Assembly (NCBI GenBank): GCA_023159155.1
Contig: JAJNNX010000002.1
Location: forward strand, 434,001-498,000
DNA from: Ustulina deusta
Taxonomy: Eukaryota > Ascomycota > Sordariomycetes > Xylariales > Xylariaceae
DNA length: 64,000 nt
Direction: 5' to 3'
Shown piece by piece: positions 1-11,101 of the stretch (within the stretch, counting starts at the first letter, position 1; each line of letters opens with the position of its first letter). The notes beneath the pieces were generated by a model, which was given only the letters and a program-made list of their open reading frames with translations, was not told the origin of the DNA and searched no databases. A program made the position numbers and the translations under genes.

Positions 1-1238
1 ATCAGCTTCGTAGCCCCGTCATCAAGGATGACGGTCCGCGCGCCGGGGAGCACGAGCCTGAACGACGGAGAGCTGTTCGCCATGACGCCCCTGACCTCGC
101 GAAAGAGGCTTGCGCCCGTGTCTTCCGGCCCGAACGTCCACTCGGCGGAGAAGTTGTCCGGGAAGCGCACCTTGATCTTGATGGACTTGATGGCTGCTAC
201 TTTCGCGTCTTCCAGGGCGGCCTTTTCCTCGAGTTCTCGGTCCGATAGGAGGCGCTTGTTCTCGCCCAGTGACTTGAGGAGCTTCTGGTGCGCCTTTGCG
301 TGGCTGATGTCGGGTGCGTAGTCTTCCTCCGAATCTAAGCGCGAAGCCGCTACCGGTGTAGACGATGTGGGAGCTGAGAAGATGGTAACGGGCCGCAGCC
401 CGGACTCTTCGTCGATGTCCATAGAATCAGCGACAGTACTATTTGGCGCAGGTAAGGGTTCTTTATTTGTGATGGGTGGCGAGATGACTTCGGCGGTATC
501 CGACGCTGCAGGCGCCTCGCTTGCCGGAGCTGGAGGTTCAGACGCACTCGCTGACGTCCCTTCCGTGCTGGCGCCCTCAGCTTTCTGCGGTGTGTTGTCT
601 TGCTCCTCAGTCTTGAAATACTCTTCAATCTCTCTCATAGCATCAGACAACGGCTGGGCCGTCTTCTGGAAGGACAGGCGCATCAAGACGCCGCCCGAGT
701 TGTACCCAAGCTGGGCCAAGGTCTTCTGGAAGTCGACAAATGACGATAGCGTTCGATTCTCTATGACGATATTTGGTATCTCGTAGTATAGCTGTCCGCT
801 GCCCGCTTGCGTACCACTGTTGGTCTGTGGCACTCCTCTGGCGGTGATGTTCAAGCTCTTCCCCGCGCTCGCCTTGCCGCTCTCGAACTGTCGCAATATT
901 TGCCATATGGTAAAGTCGCTCGGCAGTTTCTCGCTTACACGGCCGTGGGGAGGGAAGAAGCCAGACTCGGGCGATGGGAGTTGCAATGCGACGTTGACGA
1001 CGGTCGGTGTGTTGGCTCGGACGACAAGTTCCAGTCGAGCACCTGGAATCAGGCCAGATGTCCGGAAGGTCTGGGAGAGGTCGAGTTGTCGTTGCTTATG
1101 TTTTAGCAGATACTTGCTGTTGGGAACTTTGAGCTTCGTGCATGCTTGTTCTAGGACCTCTGTGAGGTATGTACCAGGGTTGACTTTGATAGTCACCTGT
1201 CTCAGGTCTGTTCCTACAACCTTGACATTAGTCGCCAT
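1..1238 (-). CDS. TUG/UBX-domain protein (ASPSCR1/Ubx4-like), 3'-truncated by window edge
   Basis: The reading frame is open and intronless from the ATG at 1238 to the window edge (412 codons, no stop reached). Residues about 5-75 resemble the TUG ubiquitin-like domain, starting MATNVKVVGTDLRQ. A second conserved block around residues 85-210 is followed by a low-complexity Ser/Pro/Ala/Glu linker. From about residue 340 a UBX-type beta-grasp fold begins (KSIKIKVRFPDNFSAEW) and runs off the edge. Family knowledge: TUG/Ubx4 proteins bind the AAA ATPase Cdc48/p97 through the UBX domain and act in membrane-protein handling and ubiquitin-dependent processes. The start is chosen because it is the first ATG of the frame and opens directly into the TUG domain. 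The Cdc48 role is inferred from the family, and only the start of the UBX domain is visible. Confidence 0.9.
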   Translation of the reverse strand, partial: MATNVKVVGTDLRQVTIKVNPGTYLTEVLEQACTKLKVPNSKYLLKHKQRQLDLSQTFRTSGLIPGARLELVVRANTPTVVNVALQLPSPESGFFPPHGRVSEKLPSDFTIWQILRQFESGKASAGKSLNITARGVPQTNSGTQAGSGQLYYEIPNIVIENRTLSSFVDFQKTLAQLGYNSGGVLMRLSFQKTAQPLSDAMREIEEYFKTEEQDNTPQKAEGASTEGTSASASEPPAPASEAPAASDTAEVISPPITNKEPLPAPNSTVADSMDIDEESGLRPVTIFSAPTSSTPVAASRLDSEEDYAPDISHAKAHQKLLKSLGENKRLLSDRELEEKAALEDAKVAAIKSIKIKVRFPDNFSAEWTFGPEDTGASLFREVRGVMANSSPSFRLVLPGARTVILDDGATKL

Positions 1239-2498
1239 GGCGGCTGTTTGTCTGAGGTGAGTGAATCGTGGCTCCCACGGGCCGGGAGCACGTAGATGGT
1301 GGTGCAGCCTGGCCGAAGGCCTACTCTACTGAATGCGCCGTGCTGCTGGACTCGTTGTACCGTGGTTGGTTCGATATTTGTTAATTTAAATTCCAGCGAC
1401 ACATCAAAGGAGATCGTTAGGGTTTGGATGCTGTTCTAGCAACACGCGCGATTACAAATGTATTGCTTGTTGGGTATGCATTTGATCAGCCAGCCTGGCT
1501 TGTCAGGGCGGAGGTACCTAGTGAAATGGAGGGGCGACGGCTCTCAAGGGTCTGGCCGTTTATCTAATCGGGGATTCTCTTATCTTTATCGTGACGTACT
1601 TTCTTCACAATTGGCTAGCCGTGTACTAGCGCCAGTGAACTATGCGTATAAATGCTTCTTGAACCTCCTGTATATAGCTTCTAGGCTAAAACTTGCAAGT
1701 AGCTGCTACAGATCATATGAGGTTCTCAATATTTGAAAATGAAAATCTAACTAGTAAAAGTTGTTCAACGAGTCTATGAACTAAAGCCGTTCGTGCTAGA
1801 TAGTGACCTCCTCGAAGTGCTCATGTTGTGGCTTCAGCTAGCCAGCTGGAGACGAAAGGCCGCAATACACCTGCAGTGATCACTCATCTGCTCGAGAGAG
1901 AACGAGTGCGAGGATTTCGCATGATTGGCTTGAAATTTATCCTACGGATCTCCGCTCCCGATACCTATCCCTGAGCCCAACGCGGGTGTTGCCGAGAACA
2001 TTGATCTCGTAGTGTTAATGCTTATAAGCTTGGCGAGAACTCACGCATGCGTCCTTTGCCTACCTATATGTCAATTCACATCTTCAATCACAGACATTTA
2101 TAGAGCTGGTCTGGAGCTCAATATATGCTGGTGTCGGAATGAGCTGAGATGTTGAATTCTTTGAAAAGTGTATTTAGAACGCATTCTGAAATGAAGCAGA
2201 CTGATATCTCGAGGAATCAATGTGTCTACCGAGGTACCTAGGTAGCTTGTCATGAGGCTATGTAACCCAGTTAGAGCATCAATGTATGGACGAGTTGCCA
2301 TGGCGTAGGTACGTCCGACTGCCGGCCAGCTATCTCATGCAAGTCAGCATTATACAGCCAGTCGTGGCGAGCAGCCCCCAACGAAATGCGCCGAACATCT
2401 CCGCACGAGAACTCACCCTTCGGTCGAGCCTTGCTTCCTTACCATCACACAGCTACTACCGTTTCCCGAGCTGTATACCCGCCTATCTACAGCTCGCA
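1239..2498. other. Intergenic region
   Basis: This lies between the divergent TUG/UBX and HET genes. I see no coding region with family similarity. It contains TACCTAGG-like palindromic motifs (about 1515 and 2232-2245) that recur in other intergenic parts of the window. Confidence 0.5.
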
Positions 2499-4510
2499 AT
2501 GTGGCTGCTCAACGCTTGTTCCTGGGAGATGAAGGAGTTCATCTCCCACAAGCAAGCGCCACCCTACGCCGTTTTATCTCATACCTGGGGCGAGGAAGAA
2601 GTCTCGTTCCGAGATTGGCAGCATGAACCTTGGGAGGACGTCCAAAGAAGAGAAGGCTTTGGTAAAATAAAGAATTGCTGCGAACAAGCTGCCGCCGAAG
2701 GGCTCGGATGGGTTTGGATTGATACGTACATGCCCCAGAACCAAAAATGGATACTGGCGAACTGCTAACTCTGTCAACAAGTTGCTGTATCGATAAAAGA
2801 AGCAGCGCTGAGCTCACGGAAGCTATAAACTCTATGTTCAAGTGGTATGAAAGTGCCGCTATCTGTTACGCATATCTCTGCGATGTTTCGGTCGATATCG
2901 AGTCGAACATTGTGGGATGCCGTTGGATCACTCGTGGCTGGACATTACAGGAGTTGATCGCTCCTCGTGAGGTTGTTTTTTACTCATGTAACTGGCAATC
3001 TCTTGGAACACGTTCCAATCTCTCAGCCCGTCTCGCAATTGCTACTGGTATACATGAACCTTTTTTGGTCGGAAGAAATCTTAACGAAGCTAGTGTTGCA
3101 CAGCGTATGTCATGGGCGGCAAAGCGAAGCACCTCTCGAGAGGAAGATGAGGCCTATTGTTTGCTTGGCATCTTCAACATAAATATGCCACTCATCTATG
3201 GCGAGGGATTGAAAGCCTTTATACGATTACAAGAGATTCTTGTCCGCGAATATCCCAAAGATCATTCTCTGTTCGCTTGGGGCAAGGTCGTCGAGCGATT
3301 ATCGAATGAGGTGGTGGACCAAGATCAGGCATGGGGGCTGAAACCTCTGAATATACAACACAACCCGGACGAAGCGGAAACGGAACTTTTTGGGTTGCTC
3401 GCCAAGCGTCCCAGGGATTTTCAGCACTCTGGTCAGCTAGTGTTCTTTGACATATTTGTCGAGATTGAATGGCGGAAACGTCAAGAGTCGATCATTTGTC
3501 CGCCTCTGCCGTAACTAACGAATATAGTTCAATTGCTTTACATGAACTTCATCCTACTCCTATGCGGACAATGGAACGATTTGCATACCAAATTTCACTA
3601 TGTAGCTGTTCCCGTTCTCTCCAGTTGGAACTATTCTCGACTCGAAGAGATAGTTATGAGCGATTTATTTACTCATCACAAGTTCATCACTTCGCAACTC
3701 GCTAAGTTGACGCAAAATTATGATATTGAACCTATATTGCTGTTATCTCCGCGAAATATGGTAATAAGAAGATTCATAACGGATTTCAGGACAGCGCATA
3801 TGTCATCCCCTGAAATTGACTTCTTCCTCGAACGTGGTTCGATTGAAGTACCTGGCTTACTAGAGGGTATATTGGCATCTATTACATTCCATCATGAAAT
3901 TGTCGAAGGGTGTGGGCTCACGATCGCCGCTATACGCCTTGAAGCCCTTGATCATTCACACGAGGATTCTACTCAAGGAAGAAACTGCGGGAGGTGGACT
4001 TTCAGACTTAACCCCTTTGTTTTGCCGGGGCAGGATACCCGCGAATTCAGTATAATAAACGAAAAAGGAAATTCGAGGGCAGCCGTCGCAAAAGAAAAGT
4101 CAAAATTGATGTCCTTCCGGGACATTGATGAGGCAGGTCAATACGCCTTTAATAACTGGGAAGACGTAGCGTACGGGCATGACATGGCTTTACCACGAGA
4201 TGAATGGAGGTTCAGCGTCATCGGCCTTGCGGATGTATACATCTCCGTTGAGCGGATGTTCCTTGATGGGTACGACAGCGATGACGACTCGGGCGACGGT
4301 GGGTCACACCCATTTGTAGATGTGCTGGACTTGGTAGTAAAGGAAAATCTGGATAAAGACAACATAGTTGAAGAAAATTGGGAGGACGATGGCGATGAAG
4401 AGCCAAAGAGAGAAGGGGCGGACACGGACAACATGGCCAAAGAAGATTGGGACGATAGGGGTGGAGATGAAGAGCCACCGATGGAGAAGAGGCGGACACG
4501 GTGTGAATAG
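2499..4510 (+). CDS. HET-domain (heterokaryon incompatibility-like) protein, three exons
   Basis: Inferred exons are 2499-2725, 2782-3479 and 3528-4510 (635 aa). The protein starts MWLLNACSWEMKEF, the usual N-terminus of this HET subfamily, followed by YAVLSHTWGEEEVSF at about 23-37. Removing the first intron (GTACAT...CAACAAG, with GCTAACT branch site) rebuilds the diagnostic WIDTCCIDK at 73-81. RGWTLQELIAPREVVF and an EEDEAYCLLGIF block follow, so the HET domain looks complete. The second intron (48 bp, GTCAAG donor) keeps frame but has a weak donor. The C-terminus is very acidic, with two related copies of an NxxxEEWEDD-type unit. HET proteins trigger cell death after non-self fusion or act as NLR-like effectors. 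Which role applies here is unknown; no NACHT/NB-ARC or repeat domain is attached. Confidence 0.8.
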
Positions 4511-4800
4511 ATAAAGGGGACGTAGACGAGGAGGGTAGGGCCGGGGGCTACATTTATTCAACGACAGCGCAGTCGACATTCACCGGTCAGTTAGGTATTA
4601 TAACAAGATGCTTCCTTCGTTGCAACCGTAACCGAGAATTTTATTTCTATCTATCATGGAGAAAATAGCCATACCACCTTTCCCCGTAAAACAGATTCCA
4701 TATCGCCATGTCTCGGCCGACGAGTGAGTGGCTATAAGACGAGGGACGCACGCGGAATGGCCAAAATCAAGTCGGAGCTGCCCCATATACCCTGAATTAC
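4511..4800. other. Short spacer 3' of the HET gene
   Basis: Nothing recognisable. It separates the HET gene from a kinase-like relic on the opposite strand. Confidence 0.4.
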
Positions 4801-5274
4801 TCATAGTTGCATCTGCCCTATCATGGCACGCAAGTCGGCTCGAGTTGGACGTTCCTCCGGTCTCGTACACATGCACGCTTCAACGATGGCCCGGAGCGGA
4901 GGTGGAACAGGCCATTCTATGAAGCGCGTCATTAGCGCGTTCGCGTAAAGCATACTTTTGATGCGGTCTCCAATGTCATATATGTCGGATGTAAGGGTCC
5001 CGCTCCGAGTCTTCCAAGCCGCCTTGGAAGGCGATCTCAGGCATTGACTACTCTCCCTAGTGGATTTCGAAATCGCAGACGAACCAAACGCTCCCCGTCG
5101 TCTGAAAAGAAGGTCATCAGCGCGTGAGTCGCAATGGACGTATGTCGTCGCCACCAATCCCAAAGTGACCTGACGTGGGCGGCCAGTGGCGATAAAGTCG
5201 TAGGACATCGCTCGAGAGAGGACAGGGAACGTCGGAGATGCGCATGGACTGGCTATATTCAGTGCTGTCGTCAA
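4801..5274 (-). pseudogene. Protein-kinase C-lobe fragment (decayed)
   Basis: The 3' part of this frame resembles the end of a fungal protein kinase domain. SDIYDIGDRIKSMLYAN matches the alpha-F region, and PPPLRAIVEACM followed by CTRPEERPTRADLRAMI matches the alpha-H/alpha-I region with its conserved Arg. Upstream I could not find a glycine loop, catalytic loop or DFG motif in any frame; similarity ends near the middle of the frame. I read it as a broken copy of the kinase family common in these genomes. It could instead be the last exon of a gene whose introns I failed to resolve up to about 5750. Confidence 0.45.
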
Positions 5275-5759
5275 ACTAGTACGTCATGGAAGGCTTGCCG
5301 CCGCGATGGAGCTCCAGTTCGAGGTGTGATCGGCCACCAAGGGGTTAAAGATCAGTAGTAACGTGACGGTGTTCATGTTCGGCTCGGAGACGAAGCACCT
5401 CGTCGCTGAGACGGGTCGTCGGCTTGGCCTTACTTGTCATAATTTGGTTGTCGACGTTGATTCTAAGAAGATAGAGATGGTGCTGGCGTGTTAAGAGGTG
5501 GTGTTAAGGTTGCAAGCTGTGAGGTTAGTGAACTGGTCCTGTAGAGGTCATAAGTGGTGGCTGCGTCCCAATGGCGGCGCCCCTGTGTTCTTCATCACGT
5601 TCTACATCGGTTTCAGCACGCCAGCTATATTTTCGCGTCAAGTCAGAGGCTGAAACGATAACTTCAGAATAGCGTTCGTGGCGTAGTGTAATGTGGGAGA
5701 TATTGTTCACGGTCAGTTCGGGTTCTAGACTACGCCGCACGGATTGAATCATCCTACGA

Positions 5760-7716
5760 ACAACTGTACTTACTTACTACTGACTTAATAAGAAGTTGGT
5801 TGCGCTTTCAAAGCTGTGATTTTATTCTAATTAAAAATGGAGCATATTAACTAATATAAGGGCTGATTTCCAAGAACCTAGAATTCAAGCAAGTGTTAAT
5901 ATAGCTAGACCCTTTATTCCATTAGTCAACCCGATTAGAATTGTATAGGACTAAATAAAAGATAACATTAAAGATAAATAGTATTTGGAGAAGGAACAAG
6001 TGTATGATCAGCTTCGAATCGATATTAAATGTAGAATGCTGTTGCTGAGAAGTTTTTACAGGAGCTAATTGAATCAATACCTCCAAGTTGCTACGCAGTA
6101 TAAGGTAAGTTTATAAAGTTCACGTAGGATCCAGATCTACCAAATCCACCAGGAGAACGCGATCGAGCGCTTCGTCCTTGGGTTAAATCACCCGGAAGCC
6201 GCTTCCTCTGGGCCGAAGGCTCTACAGACGACTCAATAGAACTAAGCTTGCACCGCTATCTCGCTTAACTTAAGTGGCCAAACCTCGAGATCTTTATTGC
6301 CACCTTGCATGATGCAGAGCGTATCTAGTAAATATAGTCGCACCCTAGTGCACAAGAGCTTCTAAGCCATCCGTAAAGTTTCTCGGCCGGGACATCGACG
6401 GGATGCACTACTGGTAAGCCTCGAATTTCTCCTCTATCGAAACAAACATCTCACTTTGGCCCCAAGCGCAGCTAATAGCGAGCCATGAGCCTCCTTTTCT
6501 GTTCCTAGGAAAGGACGCTGCGGAAATGAGACATTGACCAAGAGATGGGGGAAATATGTGGTATGTCCGTAAGAACTGCCAGAGACACAGGTGTCATGGC
6601 TCTTCAAGCAGACATCAATTTATTTCCATACCAACATCATACTTTCGTATAAACCAACACGCTAAAATCGTAACCTCCTGGAAGCCTTGCTGTTCAAACC
6701 GGGTTCCGTTTTCATTTGCTCCCGAGGCCATTTGTTGCGTTTCTTCGCGGCAGACTTGGTATCGAGCTTTATGAGAATCAGTTAACTGTCAAACTTGCGC
6801 CGTATGGGTAATTGATATTGCAGGAAAGGTTAACACGGCATCATGTGTGATAACGCAGTGTTCAAGACGAGTGAGTCCCCGCTCGCCCTTTGATTCCACC
6901 ACAATGATGCTGATGCGACTGAAGAACGGTAAGATGACTGCTACCTGGAAGAGGACAGGCTCGTCAAGAAGAATGATGGAGGTAAGGATTCCCACGAGAG
7001 TCAAAGTTGTCTGGCTGCCTGGCTAATTTGATCTGCGGCACTGACACCGGGTTTGCAGGAAAATCGCCACGGTACGAACTAATTGAAGCCGCGCAAGACT
7101 TAACGAAGAGTTCTATTATTCTACTAAATAATATTCCGCTTAGGGCACAGGAAGGGCCTTTCAGAAGTTGGCGATAAACTGAGGTTGCTCGATTAGACTA
7201 GAGACGATACGTCGCGGCTTGTCTCTTACCTCTTCCCGAGAACTGATACCCTGCATCACGTTCTGTGATGACGTTGCAGCACGTTAGTACTTGCTATTCC
7301 CTCGCTATACTAGGTCCCGACACTCTGGATGCGCTAAACTAGCGTCACAAATGGGGAAAGCTTGGGGATGTACCTCATCTGATTGGCGTATCATCCTGGC
7401 TGTGCTAGCTCGTCAATGCTGCGCACCCACGTCCATCGCTCTCGTGGACGCAAGCAAAACGAGCGACCACGGAAAGGCGCTGCACAAGAGGGGATGACAA
7501 ATTCTTATGGGAGCTACAACTATTGGGACGAGGGTTAATATTCAAGGGCTTGAAACAGGGTTCGGTTTTGTTAATAATCTTCTGTCGCGCAGTAGGTCTG
7601 GTAGGGTCTATTGGCTGTTCGGCTAGTTACCTACCTCGTAGGTGGTCAGAGTAAGTATATATATAGGATACCTAGGTGAAATAGACTAGGCGTAGAAGAA
7701 AAGAAAGAAAAAAAAG
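5760..7716. other. AT-rich gene-poor stretch
   Basis: No protein with recognisable similarity on either strand. Composition is uneven, with AT-rich tracts at 5800-6120, which fits decayed repeat DNA. A TATA-rich stretch sits at about 7655-7670, just beyond the tRNA-like gene. Confidence 0.4.
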
Positions 7717-7815
7717 CCCAAAGCCAGGAATCACCTGGGTTTCCCACCCCCGAAGGCACGTACCTTACGCGATACGTTCGTCACAGGGCGTGCTACCTGA
7801 CTGCACCACTTTGGG
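7717..7815 (-). ncRNA. tRNA-like Pol III gene, copy 2 (diverged)
   Basis: Read on the minus strand, a 7-bp acceptor stem CCCAAAG/CTTTGGG encloses a perfect 4-bp D stem (GTGC/GCAC, loop with GG) and a 5-bp T stem (CCAGG/CCTGG). The T loop is only 5 nt, as if two bases of the B box were lost. Between D and T arms lie GCCCTGTGAC, an ACGTA/TACGT hairpin and CCTTCGGGGG, the same order as the copy at 27173-27270. A run of eight T follows the 3' end, as for a Pol III terminator. Against the other copy, the second acceptor pair changes from T-A to C-G and the last D-stem pair from T-G to C-G, so pairing is kept. The short T loop suggests it may be a tRNA pseudogene. Confidence 0.5.
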
Positions 7816-7937
7816 TTATCTAGATGCGAGTTAAACATCAATATAACTTGTATTTACCATCCCTCTAGTAGTAGTATAAATGACTCCATTTCTGGATCCT
7901 AGAATTTCAAGTCCTGGAGGCTATTATATCAACTCTT

Positions 7938-9367
7938 CACAAGGATCATCTGCCTTGCAAACTCGCTACGCATAAGCTTGACGATAGCCGTGGCGCTTAC
8001 AATATCAATTGCAAGGTAGAGTTTAGCAATGGGGAGAAGTGGGTGGTTCGCTTTCCTATGGTAGGAAAGGTCATGAATGCCGATGAGAAAGTCGAGATCG
8101 AAGTAGCTCCGGTGAAACTCATCCATCAACAGACTAACATGCCCATCCCAGACATCAAAGCGTGGGGATCAGCGACTGACAACCCACTCGGGATCGGTCC
8201 TTTATTATGACAACGCTTATCGAAGATGTCGGGGTCGATGAAATTCTGCAACATCCTAATGCTAGGATGATGAAAGAAGATGTTAGCGAGCATGTAGTTG
8301 AAACTATCTTCCGATAACCGATTAGCTTTCAACTGCAGCTCCAAGAGCTGGAGTGTCCACGCATCGGCAGCCTGACCTTGATCTCTACGACTGGCGAACT
8401 TGGATTTTCTGCAACAACTAACTCACGGCCGCTTACCCAAAAGGCTCATGATTTCATTAAAAAGGTGGAGTTGACATTCTTGGTTTGTGGTCACCACCTC
8501 TTGTTCCTTGGTTCGTCTGTTTAACCTTATGGTTTTGCCGGTCCTCAAGACAAGACATACTTATCAATAACCGAGTATTTCCACCACGTCGTCGACCAAG
8601 ACCGAGAACATTTTCATATACAGCCCAATTCAGTCGACAATGCTGAAGACCCAAGGGATAGATTTGTCTACTGGAACGTCATGACGGCTTTGATAGCAAG
8701 TCATGTCTTGCCAAGCCAAGACAAGGGCCTTTTTAAATTAATGTTTGACGATTTCCAGCCCCCTGAAATGATCGTTAACAATGAGCAAGACCCGAAAGTT
8801 ATTGCAGTGATTGACTAGGAGTGGTCGGATGCCGCGCCAGCCCAGGCGGTGCACCCCACGCCATTATGCCTGCTCATAGAGTCGCCTAATACTTGGGCCT
8901 CGGTCGATGAAAGGCTTACCAGGTTCAATAAACACTTGGAGTTATCCACTCGGATCCTTGAGGGGGAAGAAAAAAAGGTTCTCGATGATGACGTGGACGA
9001 GCACGAGAAGCCTTCGGCATTGCTGAAGGAATGCCAAAAGCAAGGGCGCCAGTGGTTCCACTTCATCTTGCTGTGCGGGATTAATGGACCAACTTGTGTT
9101 CCTTTTGTTAAGCTCCGGGAAGAGACAGCAGACTGGGACGAACTTGTTTCTGCTGTGCTGGAGGACAAAATCAAGGCTTTCGTCCAGAAAAAGGTGGCGG
9201 ACCTGCAAACATCCGAGATCCTGCGCGTTACATATCCTAAGGTTGTATCTTGTGAGGAAATCGAGAGTAAACAAAGCACATATCTGCACGAACTGTATGA
9301 GTTCCGTTCACTTCCCCTGGCTGGAAACGACTTCCTAAGAAGTCGACGCAATCCAGTCCTTACGTAA
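7938..9367 (+). pseudogene. Aminoglycoside-phosphotransferase-fold (APH/choline-kinase-like) pseudogene
   Basis: Translation from 7938 gives an N-lobe typical of fungal APH-family proteins: KVEFSNGEKWVVRFPM, then IHQQTNMPIPDIKAWG. A frameshift near 8203-8210 moves the rest into a second frame that stays consistent to 9367. That frame has stops TAA at 8315, TAA at 8522 and TAG at 8816. The TAG replaces the Trp expected in the metal-binding region (VIAVID, stop, EWS), preceded by MFDDFQPPEMIVNNEQD, the catalytic loop. All three stops are explained by C-to-T at CpA (CAA to TAA; TGG to TAG on the other strand), the RIP pattern. The catalytic loop carries Asp but Gln where many kinases have Asn. 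The ancestor probably phosphorylated a small hydroxylated substrate, which I cannot name. Confidence 0.75.
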
Positions 9368-9803
9368 GCCACTTATGGGAGAGACAGTGTGGTGGGGTTA
9401 TTATGCATTTACATGTATTACAGCTTCAAGTTATGTATATATAGAGATTTGTGCAAAAAAAAGGGCGGTCCGGGGGTCCACTGGAGCTCGATGGAAAGTT
9501 ACATTTGTACCTCCGTACCTGTCCATTAGCATCCCTGCAAGAGCCTGGAGCTTGCCGCGCCAGTGTGTGTTTGCCTTGCAGCTACACTGACGACGAACCT
9601 CAGCCTAGCACCACCACCGCATAGACATCGTCAGTCAAGCAAGGTACACACAGATACCATCCATTTGTTTTTCGCAAAAACCAACCCGATAAGTCAACCA
9701 CCGTATAATAATCCCTCGACAAAAAGAACGGATACACACGTCCACCATCGACAAATTTAATCTGTTTATTCCTCCCTAACCTCCTACGCACCACCACCTC
9801 ACA
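9368..9803. other. Upstream region of the proteasome beta-3 gene
   Basis: No gene seen. The stretch is pyrimidine/CA-rich immediately before the ATG at 9804, as usual for highly expressed fungal genes. Confidence 0.4.
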
Positions 9804-10732
9804 ATGGTAAGCTCCCGTACCAGCTTGATCGAAGAGAACAGGCCACTAACACGTCTACCCATATCTAGGCCTCTCCCTTCTCGATAAGTACGTTCGCTCG
9901 CCTCCCGCCCTGCATCCCCCCCTCCAAAACCAAAGTCCCCCCCTCCCTCACCGCAGCAGAGCTCGAACAACTAACCCGGTCCGAACGCAGACGGCGGCGC
10001 CTGCGTGGCCATGGTAGGCAAGGACTGCGTGGCCATCGCCTGCGACCTGCGACTAGGTCTCCAAGCCCTGACGGTATCGAACAACTTCCCCAAGGTCTTC
10101 CAGTACGGCGACAACGTGTTCCTGGGGCTCACGGGGCTCGCGACCGACGTGTCGACGGTGTCGGATCTCTTCCGGTACAAGGTGAACATGTACCGGCTGC
10201 GCGAGGAGCGCGCCATCGCGCCCACCACCTTCGCCAACCTCGTCTCCTCGTCCCTGTATGAGCGTCGTTTCGGCCCCTACTTCGTGAGCCCCGTCGTCGC
10301 CGGCCTCGACCCCAAGACCGGCGCCCCCTTCATCTGCGGCTTCGACTCCATCGGCTGCATCGACTTCGCCAAGGACTTCATCGTCAGCGGCACCGCCTCC
10401 GAGCAGCTGTTCGGCATGTGCGAGAGTCTTTGGGAACCTGATCTGGTGCGTCTTGCTTTCTCTCTCTCTCTCTCTCTCTCTCCCCGGCCCTCCCCCTTCT
10501 ACCCGGCTTAGCTTGCCGGTTCATACAGATATACAATACTTGTGGTACGAACTTGAAACTAATAAAGTCGCCTCGTGTTGAAAAACAGGGGCCGGATGAC
10601 CTCTTCGAAACCATCTCGCAGGCTTTGTTGAGTGCAGTCGATCGAGATGCCCTGTCCGGTTGGGGTGCGCACGTCTACGTCATCGAGAAGAACAAGGTGA
10701 CCAAGAGATTGCTTAAGGGACGACAAGATTAG
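9804..10732 (+). CDS. PUP3: 20S proteasome subunit beta-3
   Basis: Exons are 9804-9806, 9869-9887, 9991-10445 and 10589-10732 (206 aa). The first coding exon is only the ATG and the second is a 19-nt microexon. Splicing yields MASPFSINGGACVAMVGKDC, the conserved PUP3 start. The core follows: VAIACDLRLGLQ, FLGLTGLATDVST, SSSLYERRFGPYFVSPVVAG, FICGFDSIGCID, FIVSGTASEQLFGMCESL and a DRDALSGWGAHVYVI end. Length equals the family norm (about 205 aa). Beta-3 is a structural, non-proteolytic subunit of the inner beta rings of the 20S core. Intron 3 holds a (TC)n run. The gene faces the Ca2+-ATPase gene tail to tail. Confidence 0.97.
10460..10482 (+). repeat. (TC)n microsatellite in PUP3 intron 3
   Basis: About eleven TC units directly downstream of the GTGCGT donor, inside the 143-bp intron. 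It may double as a pyrimidine tract. Confidence 0.9.
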
Positions 10733-11101
10733 AGGAAAGAAATCAATGCAACGGCTCCTCGCCTCAAAAGAGAACTGAGGATGGTGTTCGGGGTGGCAGG
10801 CCTAGGCCCCACGGCTACAATGCCGATAGAAGCTATTATATGAAGAGGGGCCGTAGAGCCCATCGCTAAGGGCATTGATGAGAGTCAGATCCTTGCGAAT
10901 ATGCCACCCTGTACCAATATCTAGGTAGTGGGATTCAGTCCTGAAGCTACCTCGGTACACTTCAGAAAGAGTGCCTTGAGAGACTTGAATGAGATCATGG
11001 AAATGCACAATGATTGTATTCTCTTTATATGCGATGCTATTCGTAGAGGGAGCCCAGGCTCCCCAGGTCTATTCTATTACCTAGAACCTCTATATGCTCA
11101 A
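10733..11101. other. Convergent intergenic region between PUP3 and the Ca2+-ATPase
   Basis: Holds the 3' UTRs of two tail-to-tail genes. No other gene seen. Confidence 0.5.
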
